Source: Siphonodentalium dalli (lineage: Eukaryota > Mollusca > Scaphopoda > Gadilida > Siphonodentaliidae). From it: 64,000 nt of DNA. Below, one piece after another: positions 55,827 through 64,000 of the stretch. Made by a program: the position numbers and the translations under genes. The notes under the pieces were generated by a model. That model was not told the origin of the DNA. It saw only the letters and a program-made list of their open reading frames with translations, and made no database searches. Within the stretch, counting starts at the first letter, position 1, and every line of letters begins with the position of its first letter. The DNA is taken from assembly GCA_032622095.1 (NCBI GenBank), contig CP136066.1, positions 104,179,319-104,243,318 on the forward strand. Reading direction: 5' to 3'.

Positions 55827-57028
55827 TAACATAGAAAGGTTTTCTGCTGTTTGGAACTTGTTGAGAATTGCGATTTTATTTTATATTTTTGTATATTAGT
55901 TGATCACTGGGGCAATGAAATATGCCATTATGTAGGTTCCAGTCCCTTCCGATCCCTTTGATTCTAGTCATATTGCAACAAGAAATGAACAGAACTGTGC
56001 AATATAACTGAGGCATACAAATTAATTATGATATTGCAACTCAGTGTAACCAAAATTGTCACTTTACCTTTGGGATTCTGGTCATTGAACATGACAAATA
56101 CAAAACACAAAATAAAGTCGCAATTCTCAACCAGTTCCAAGCAGCAGAACTAATCTAGAAGATATTAATGAAAATAGCCATATTTTCCACTTCCGGTGGC
56201 CATCATGGATGGGGAGTTCTAATTTTGCCATAAAAGGTAGCATTATGTCTTAGCTTCACAATAATATATAAATTTGTATACCTTTGTCAAGATGTTCTTT
56301 CTCTATAATTTGCATCGAACTGACTAAAAGTGCCTCATCTAAAAATGGCGGTCATGTTGGATGCCATCTTGTATCGTGTCTACACAGCCACATTTGTTTC
56401 TGTGTTAACATTGCTTAGAAGTGGGTGGGCTGAAGTTACGTTCTGTGATAGAGGGATGCAGTGTAACATATCAGCTCCCAGACTATTATATGTGTGTTTT
56501 CATCGCCGTTGCGAGCCTTTTCACCTCTGGTGACGTCATCAATGACAACATCATATTTGTTTTTCTACCAGTGTATAGATTAATCAAATACCTACAAAAT
56601 GACTAGCCTGTCAAAATCCAATCACTTAAATAGGACTACCTTCCCCCATCCCATCATAATCGGAATTAATGGTAACTGAGTATAGGGATAACCCAGTATT
56701 GACCCAGTATTTACACTTGGACCCAACACATTTTCTGTTAACACCATTTTTCCTGGAAATATATACACATTAGGGTACATGAAAATACGGAAGAAGTTGA
56801 GTGAGGGGTCTTACCAACCCATGAACTATCGATTCCATAACCGCACGCCAACAGGGCTTCCTTCATTTGGCCAGTCATGCACAACATTCGTAATTTCAAT
56901 ATCAAATCAATGTCAAAACAACCAGAAAGCATGGCACTGGGGGATATGTGTACTAAATAAAGACTCACATGCAAGCCTTTGCTCTTGATCATACGGATTC
57001 TATTGGGATATTCCCTATATATATCAGT
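55827..57028. other. Intergenic DNA related to the 8-11 kb repeats
   Basis: AACAAGAAATG-ACAGAACTGT near 55978 and AAAATGGCGGTCATGTTGGA at 56342 match words of the 8.1-11.3 kb inverted repeat, so diverged copies of that family lie here. Frame 56330-56533 lies in this repeat. No gene is seen. Confidence 0.5.
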
Positions 57029-57135
57029 GAGAGCTTTCCGATGAATGGCAACAAGCCATATTTCCGACTAAATCCTGAAAAGTTACCCATAATTCTGATG
57101 TGGTTAAGTAGTCGATTATTTAGGGCATTACTGTA
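57029..57135. repeat. Single arm of the 40894-41115 palindrome family
   Basis: GAGAGCTTTCCGATGAATGG...TAGGGCATTACTGTA, about 93 percent like the right arm of the palindrome. The partner arm is absent. Confidence 0.8.
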
Positions 57136-57297
57136 CACACTGGCGTTTCGTAAGCAGATATCTTTATCATTTTACAAATAACTTACACGTACAGAACATC
57201 CCTCCTGTAATTGTTCACAACTTATAGCCACGGGTATAAAGATTAAAGAGCCAAAATCAGATTTTACACCAAATAAATTCCTAAGCCAATTTTCCGC

Positions 57298-57668
57298 TTA
57301 AAACTTTCTATACTAGATGGATTTTCTCATTCAGTGATCGAAGTATACATTGGAATGGTTTATTATTAACTTTGGGGAAGTTCAGGTAATAAAAGCAGAC
57401 GACAAACATACGAAACTATAATACAAGTACAGCAGGATTCAGTCATCAGTGTTCAGATAATAAGTTCACCAAAATCACTATCGTGCTTGTGAGAGGAGGT
57501 TAAGCATAAGTGGATCGCACTTGCCTTTCATCCAATCCCAATGCCAATTTTTATTGTTATATACTTGTTGGTAATACGTATGTTTAAACCAATACTATGG
57601 TCGTTTGTTGAACTTATTATATGAAGATTTCCTGAGGGAACTTGAGTATTTAGTCTAGAAAGGGTTAA
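57298..57668. mobile_element. MITE with TTAACMCTTTCTAT ends, copy 2
   Basis: Left TTAAAACTTTCTATACTAGA, right TAGTCTAGAAAGGGTTAAC. The centre AGATAATAAGTTCACCAAAA...CGTTTGTTGAACTTATTATA is split by about 110 extra bases (57485-57595), making it longer than copy 1. Confidence 0.65.
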
Positions 57669-58157
57669 CATTTTAAATAAAATGAAAAATAATTCCAATC
57701 ACCATCATTCATATCACAGATGCATTGTGGATATCCACGAAATAACACACAAGTAATACGTAGTCTGAAACGATCGCAAAAGCTCATTATGGATAATGCT
57801 ATTTATTAGCTATCGTTTTTGGGCGACGGGAGCATGGACGCTCTTTATAGTACCCCGCAGTTGATTTTTGGCAGCCAGACAACTTCAAAACGTATTGAAA
57901 TTTCTTCATTTGAATGTCGATACCGGGAAAAATTCAAAAGCAAATATTATGAGGGGTATTTTGGTGTGCAAACCGCCAAGTGGCTTTGAAGGGTCTAGTA
58001 TAATACCGTTATTATTACTTATACTTACATATCGGACTAGATCAGTGAAAAATATCAACATGAATATACATTTTGAGATGGGAATATCGTTAAATATTGT
58101 GTAAACTATAATGACGTATCATCGACGCGGTGCATGATGTTTGAGAACATATTTCAT
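57669..58157. other. Intergenic DNA
   Basis: Frame 57868-58104 lacks a domain. ACGCTCTTTATAGTACC at 57838 echoes repeat Y. No gene is seen. Confidence 0.4.
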
Positions 58158-58718
58158 ATACCTTACTCATATTTAAATTCGCGCAGTACTATTTTTCGCG
58201 CACCCATCGGTGCGCGAATTTAAAACTAAGCGAAAAATAGTACGACTCCCAAGTTTAATCTAAACCACAATATATTATGAACGGTTGAATAGACAATTAC
58301 GCCTATAAATGTATGCATATATTTACATTCGACCAACCGCTATCATTGCAAGACCATTGCTCAAAATGCCAAGTGACAATTCATGGTAACATAGACATTG
58401 TTGAACCTGTATAAGAAATACTAATACTCCAGGTCGCCACAAAATGATGGATGAGGTATGTAGTTACTAGCTTGTTGTATACACGATGTAAATTCGCCGC
58501 AATGGTGATTATTATACATATATATTATCTCAAGCAATGACTAAGAACAGAAACTGTCATCACATTTATCTCCAAGATATACGAAAATATCACGGAAATA
58601 CTACGAAAATATTTTTGTCAGTCTTGAATTCACGCAGCTAGGTGCGCGAATTTAAAGTGCGCGAATTCAAAACTGAGCGAAAAATAGTACTGCGCGAATT
58701 TCAATACGAGTAAGGTAT
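58158..58718. mobile_element. TIR element (561 bp)
   Basis: ATACCTTACTCATATTTAAA at the left pairs with the complement of the right end (TTTCAATACGAGTAAGGTAT), and pairing continues TTCGCGCAGTACTATTTTTCG for about 43 bp. The CGAAAAATAGTAC word appears four times in all, giving nested small hairpins at each end (GCGCACC-CATC-GGTGCGC at 58198-58215). No frame. Confidence 0.75.
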
Positions 58719-59010
58719 CTTATTTTTAGATATTTAGAAAAAGACTTTCTTGGGTGTAAGAAAATATTTCTTTCCTTTTCTATATATTGAGAAATAAGAC
58801 TTTCTAGTATTTAAGAAATTATTTCTTACTTTAAGAAAATATGAGAAAAATAGTTAATCCATTCTTAGAAAACATTAAGAAAAATATTCTCATAATTAGA
58901 ATTTAAACTTACATATGAAATAATTTTCTAAATATTAAAAAATTTGATGTAAGAAAATGTCTAGATATACTCCCAAGATAATTTGTTTTAAAAAAATTTT
59001 TTTTCTCAAA
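58719..59010. repeat. AAGAAA/TTTCTT low-complexity palindromic tract
   Basis: Repeated AAGAAAATATTTCTT-like words (short A/T palindromes) about every 30-40 bp, over roughly 290 bp directly after the TIR element. Confidence 0.6.
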
Positions 59011-59629
59011 ATAAGAAAATCCTTTTTGGCAGTGATGCATGCGTTGCCGTGACGCAATTCCTACACTGACGTTCCTTTGCGCCCTAATGCAATTATATCC
59101 TATCTAAATACATTAGCATTTCAGAAACCAATGGAAAAATTCTAAGAAATGAAATGCATGCAGTAATTCTGGAACATTAAAGTCGCGTCGGGGGAGAAGC
59201 CTGCGGTTATGCTCCATTGAAGTGATGTAATTAGTACAGATTAAAGCAACTTGGCAGTTTGCGCACCATTGTAAACCTAATAATATTAGCTATTGAAATT
59301 TTCCCGGTATCGAAACATGTCAATAAATTTATTGAACTACCTTTCTACGATAATTGCATGTATATGTTTCAGAAAGACGCACTGTAGTCTAAAAAACACA
59401 ACTATGAACACGATGTTTGGGTCCCAAAAAAACCCAGCCATTTTCACGGCATGGAAGATAATATAACGTTCCATGTTAGTCTATTCCTGGTATGGTAATA
59501 AAAAGCGTTTGTTTCACTTTTGTGCGTCGCCAAGCGTGGCATATGCCTCCGATGCTCAGTTTAGAGAGTATACAATACTAAAAATGTGTATAGATGGAAA
59601 AACAATCATTTTCTGAATCCAAGAAGTTT
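59011..59629. other. Intergenic DNA
   Basis: No gene recognised. GTGGCATATGCCTCCGATGC near 59537 is typical dispersed-repeat text. Confidence 0.4.
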
Positions 59630-59815
59630 CATTTCCCCCTAAACACACCAAAGCACAACCAAATACGATGATCCGTGCCCAAGTTACAAGCGGAAATTTT
59701 CAAGCAAACACAATTAAGAAATTCCCAAGTCAAACAAGGACTGTAATGGTGGTAAAATGATTGAGCCATCACCATACCAAAGCCCAACTGAATCGGATGA
59801 TCCTTGAGCTTACCC

Positions 59816-59827
59816 AAGATGCACGCC
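59816..59827 (+). repeat. Second LINE target-site duplication, left
   Basis: AAGATGCACGCC, identical to 61766-61777. Confidence 0.85.
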
Positions 59828-61765
59828 TGGAAAAATGTCAGATAGTTTGGTTAGGCGCAAAAAAGAACACAACAGGTGCACCCATCGAAAATTGCGACAT
59901 TTCTGTAAGAAAACAATTCATATTTCTGGGAATAACATACAGTACAGATTTATCACAATTGCATACCCTCAATTTTGGAAACAAACTTATCGAAATGAAA
60001 GCCGGAATTGAAAAATGGAAGCATAGAGCCTTAACTCCACTGGGTCGTATTGTAATAATCAAATCTACCATAATTCCAAAATTAGTCCATCTAATCCAAT
60101 CTCTTCCAAATCCCACCCAAACTTTTATTGACGAACTAGATACCATTTTATTCAGGTTTATCTGGAACGGGAAACGAGACCGAATTAAACGTTCACAAAT
60201 GTGCAAAAATTATCAACAAGGCGGCCTAAAATGACAAAAATTAAAGAATTTATCGAAGCTCTAAAAATAACCTGGCTCAGACAATTCACCACAAAACACG
60301 CAAAATGGATAAGTATCGCCCCCGAAATATTATCTGATCCACTATTTCTCACATACGGTGCAAAATACCTGGAATCGATCAAGGATACAATCATAAACCC
60401 ATTTTGGTGTGACGTCATAATGGCTTGGAAAAACTTACCCAAGAAGCTATCCAGTAAACATTCACATCTAATCTCAAATACTTTATGGAACAACGATACT
60501 ATTAACATAAACCAATACTCGATTGATATACAGGAATGGAAGCGAAAAGACGTGATATTTGTGAATGACCTTATTTCCGACAACAATGAACTCCCAACTG
60601 TAGCTAGGATGAAAGAAATGAATGATATATCGACAAACTTTATTACAATCCATAGCATCAATAAACAGTTGATCAAGCTGTCGCATTTGCTTGACCAAAG
60701 ACTATCAAAACAACCAAATCCCCTCATTCCCGGGCAGTTATCATTACTCCTAAAAAGTATACGGGGTTGCAAAGATTTTTATGACATTCTCATATCGGAT
60801 AAAATGGCAAAACCTTCCTCAATACAGAAATGGGCATTAGAACTTAGACATAACAATTATCAAGTACCATGGACATATACATTCGCACTGCCATTTAAAT
60901 CACTCTCTGACACCAGGTTGCGATGGTTCCAGTTCCGCATAAATACTAGAATTCTGGCGACCAAACAATTACTACAAAAGATGAAAGTTACTAGCGATAG
61001 TAACTGTAACCGATGTCACATGATAGAATCAATTTCCCACATATTTTTTGACTGTCCTATAGTATCATGTTTCTTAAGAACAGTACAACGCTGGATAAAC
61101 ACCAACATACTAGATATCCAACTTACAAAATATAACATATTATTTGGGGTCTCGCCGGAAAAGGGTGCCAATATAAGAAACATTATTTTAATTATTTTAA
61201 AATACTATATCTATAAAACGAAATTCGATCCCATTGAATTATCTTTAAAAGCTTTTTTGAATGAATTAGTTAACCGAACTCATATGGAAAAGATCAGTGC
61301 TTTGAGAAACGATAGACTGTTGAATTTTCAGGAGGAATGGGGTGCTTTGACAAAAGCGTTAAACAATAGCTCATAAGCAATAAAAAAGCTATTTTGACAA
61401 ATAACCAGATACAATCAATACAAAGACTGACACCAGGTATCAATCCAACTTATAGTTTGTTTTATTGATATAGGTGTACACGCAAACACAAATAAATACC
61501 AACATATATCGTATTTTTGACAGACGAAGGTATTATTGTTTGTTTTTTGTTTTGTCTATCATATATAAACACTTATTGATATGCATGTACTGTATGGTGT
61601 GCAAGGAGAGTGCATGGTTAGTGTGCAAGGACCCCACCCGCCCCACATATGATGTCATTTTAATTATTAACATGATTGTTTTTGTAATACTTACATATAT
61701 GTTTGTATGACATCAATGTATATAATGTACATAAATCATATGAATAAAAAATATACAAAAACAAA
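59828..61765 (+). mobile_element. 5'-truncated LINE, second copy (1.94 kb)
   Basis: Bounded by 12-bp duplications, with an A-rich tail (AAAAAATATACAAAAACAAAAA) at the right. It begins after the polymerase catalytic motifs and retains the thumb region, C-terminal domain and 3' UTR. Its protein is related to, but clearly different from, that of the LINE at 44639-48301, so two families or subfamilies are present. Confidence 0.85.
59831..61376 (+). pseudogene. LINE ORF2 C-terminus
   Basis: Sense begins EKCQIVWLGAKKN; codons before it belong to the flanking repeat. Landmarks: KWKHRALTPLGRIVIIKSTI and PKLVHLIQSLPNP with FRFIWNGKRD (late polymerase region), FWCDVIMAWKNLP, VIFVNDLISDNNEL, RWFQFRINTRIL and the knuckle CNRCHMIESISHIFFDC (C-x2-C-x7-H-x4-C, about 61008-61058). 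A single frame change occurs near 60234 (GGLK then KMTKIKEF). The frame ends at TAA 61374-61376. Apart from 5' truncation this is the least damaged coding remnant here. Confidence 0.85.
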
Positions 61766-61777
61766 AAGATGCACGCC
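61766..61777 (+). repeat. Second LINE target-site duplication, right
   Basis: AAGATGCACGCC, matching 59816-59827. Confidence 0.85.
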
Positions 61778-62110
61778 GTAATGTTCTTTCGGACACAAAA
61801 GTAAGAAATGTTCAAGTTAAACAAGGGCCGAAACTATGGTAACTCGTGGTATTTGAGTATCATTTCCCACAAGTTTTGTGATCATCATACCAAAGCACAA
61901 CCAAATCCGATTATCCATGTCCGAGTTACACGATGAAATGTCTTTACAAACACAATATTCACAAATGTCCAAGTTTAAAATGGTCGTAACTCTGTTAGGA
62001 ATGAATGGAAAAATCCCGTAATTAACACTAGAGTTACAAGCTGATATGTCCGGACGGACGCCCCGACGGACAGATATCTCGGCTATATTCCCTGAACATC
62101 ATACGGGGTC

Positions 62111-62879
62111 GGGGGCATAATAACGATACTATTATAACACCATAAGTTTTCCCTACCAACATCACATCAGTTTTACACCAATATCATAGCAAATTAGCAG
62201 GACCACTTGTTGTGAATATATTGCAATGGTAATACGGATTATTTAAGAAATGGTGATACGGATTATTTAAGAATGAATGTAGTGGGCGTGTGTGTTATTT
62301 GGGGGAAAAGGTGCTGTGGTACTTGGAGTACATTGCGAAGCTGTTTACAATAAATATGCCCAAACACGACCACAGCGCTGTATCCAATAATAACATACAC
62401 ACAAACTACATTCATTTCTTATATTTATGTAACTTGTTGATGATTTATTCACATAAACAAGCTGAGTATTTTCGCCTTTATTTTCACAAAATGGCCGATA
62501 ACTTAAGACTAGCCCACGCAGCACATTTAGTCAGACGGATATAAGATTTCCAAACTCTTAGATGCGATAACGTGATCGATATAAATAACTCACTTCAGAT
62601 GAAATTGGGTTGAACTTTGAAAAGCACGCCCATTATTCTGCTGACATCTTTTAGTGATTAGGTCATATTGGGTCAACAATTTGTAACTTCCTGTTCGTGT
62701 TACATTCGAGATATATCTGCATTATTTGGAGGTAAACCGGGTGAACCAATTGGCAGTTGACCAATCACCAAACAAAATTTAGTGTAACACAGACAGGCTA
62801 TGTAAATATTCAATATAAATATATATGCACACAACATGTGTCAATTTGTGACGATTTAGTTAGACACGGGCGGTGTTTG
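62111..62879. other. Intergenic DNA
   Basis: A 20-bp word (ATGGTGATACGGATTATTTA / ATGGTAATACGGATTATTTA) is doubled at about 62226-62270. Frame 62290-62544 lacks a domain. Confidence 0.4.
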
Positions 62880-63385
62880 TTGCAGAAATATTCATATTTG
62901 TTCAAATCGCCATCAACAGAAGGAATATTAAAATATATATAGTATTGTTCATATGCCAAACATAATCAGCGCGTAAATAGCATATTGCCATCAAGACGTA
63001 CGACGGTGTATGTAAACAAGAGCCTGCTCCTGTTACATAAGTTGTGCTTCTGTTTACATAACACAGCGCAATTCTATTGGTTAATCACTCACAAATGATA
63101 TAAACGCTCTTTATTATTTCCATATCAGGAAAACAGTAACAAATAACGCTCTTTATGTTTACCATATCCGGATCTAATCAAAAGTCAGGCAACGTAACGT
63201 TTTTTGCTTTTGTTTACATAACAACGGAAAAAACTATACTGTTTATGCCATATTTCTGATTGGTGTAAGAACAAAGTCTGTCTATATTTTACTATTCTTT
63301 CTGTTTATGGGTGTTTTTGGCGGAGGTGAATATTTTAACAGCATACCCACCGCCAACACCGCCCGTACCGGGTATCTTTAATACA
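62880..63385 (+). repeat. Dispersed 500-bp repeat Y, copy 2
   Basis: The best-preserved copy; see 21540-22040. It ends in ATACCCACCGCCAACACCGC and CCGTACC. Confidence 0.7.
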
Positions 63386-63631
63386 ACTATCTATGGATGT
63401 ATGTACTACGATGGACGTTAACGAGATTTAGACAAAATGTCGCGGCTGTATATACACTCCTGAAATGTTAAAGTGATGTGAAACACTCCGGTAGGGTGAT
63501 CAAATACAAATGTTGATTAGTCTTCTTTCAAAGTATGTATTTTTACAAATATTATATCCAAATAAAAGGTCAGCAGACCACAGTGTCCCCCGAAAAAGTG
63601 GCAAGTCGATGCCGCTTTGTTGAAGAAATTA

Positions 63632-64000
63632 AAAAATGTTGAAATTTTCTAAGTTGAAAAGGGTTAATAACTCCGTAAACAAAACAAAATCCGTCATCTA
63701 TATACATGGTGCACATCTCCAATATGTGGATAACAATATTCTGAAGTTTCAAATATCTATAATCAAAACTGTAGGAGGAGTTGATTACACCACGAAGGTA
63801 CCCTTATACAGAAAATTATAAAAAATGTTGAAATTTTCTAAGTCAAAAAGAGTTAATAACTCCGTCAAAAAATAATTTTTCCGTCATCTTTATACATCTT
63901 GCACATCTTCATTATATGGGGAACAATATTCTGAACTTACAAATCTGTAGGATGAAAATTGTAGGAGGAGTTGATTACATCCGTTATTTCGTTAATATTA
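63632..64000 (+). repeat. 189-bp tandem repeat, runs off the window
   Basis: Copy 1 starts at 63632 (AAAAATGTTGAAATTTTCTA) and copy 2 at 63821. Shared words are AATAACTCCGTCAAA-like, CCGTCATCTATATACAT-like, GAACAATATTCTGAA and GTAGGAGGAGTTGATTACA. Frame 63636-63821 is a translation of one unit. Confidence 0.8.

Larger units (their letters stand above)
59630..62110. repeat. Tandem repeat (about 120-130 bp unit) interrupted by a LINE
   Basis: CCAAAGCACAACCAAAT-CGAT and GATCC-TG-CCGAGTTACA recur at about 59649, 59776 (variant) and 61890, with CAAACACAAT and AAGTCCAAGT-type words between. The LINE at 59828-61765 sits within one unit. The right edge ends in GTCCGGACGGACGCCCCGAC (62049). Confidence 0.65.

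Noticed and set aside
55527-55834. Poly-Ser, poly-Asp and poly-Met frames
   Set aside because: Translation of the ATC microsatellite.

Overview
The window looks like intergenic or heterochromatic-style DNA from an AT-rich animal genome, most plausibly a marine invertebrate (mollusc, annelid, brachiopod or similar; inferred from repeat style, not proven). The evidence is a spliceosomal intron with consensus GTGAGT donor and polypyrimidine-AG acceptor, non-LTR retrotransposons with A-rich tails and target-site duplications (TSDs), a Penelope-like element, a Helitron-like end, many TIR/MITE insertions, microsatellites and poly-G/poly-C tracts. No rRNA, tRNA, CRISPR array or intact host gene was recognised. 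Nearly all coding signal is mobile-element-derived and broken.

Layout. 169-1096 has Helitron-like termini. 1769-1916 holds two related hairpins. 3940-8083 is a two-exon gene encoding an N-terminal C2H2 zinc finger and a YqaJ/lambda-exonuclease-type PD-(D/E)XK nuclease; it is interrupted by about seven frameshifts but no nonsense substitutions inside the coding segments. A large inverted-repeat structure (8068-11183) begins at its 3' end, and a further coding fragment (11341-11721) lies beyond it, possibly the displaced C-terminus. 14159-14791 is a 51-bp minisatellite in an open frame. 15-25 kb is packed with hairpins and MITEs, including a nested pair at 24744-25230 with a 3-bp TAA duplication. 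25.87-27.3 kb is an unusual array of CTTAAG-centred palindromes within a segmental duplication. 28917-29710 is the C-terminal part of a Penelope-like element with GIY-YIG endonuclease.

30-44 kb is mostly unrecognised DNA with a split repeat (35.5-37.3 kb), a LINE 3' remnant (about 38.1-38.7 kb) and a 110-bp-arm palindrome flanked by 61-bp direct repeats (40837-41171). 44398-50656 is a TIR element carrying a nested 5'-truncated LINE (44639-48301, 16-bp TSD) and a roughly 130-bp satellite whose units switch orientation in the middle. 50892-52083 is a hAT-like non-autonomous element. 52-59 kb contains further MITEs, hairpins and an ATC microsatellite. A second 5'-truncated LINE (59828-61765, 12-bp TSD) sits inside a tandem repeat, and the window ends in a 189-bp tandem repeat.

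There is no operon-like or pathway-like cooperation among genes here. What can be read is the history of insertion: element within element, several with clean TSDs, and a striking abundance of snap-back palindromes. All similarity statements rest on visual reading of motifs; none was tested by database search.
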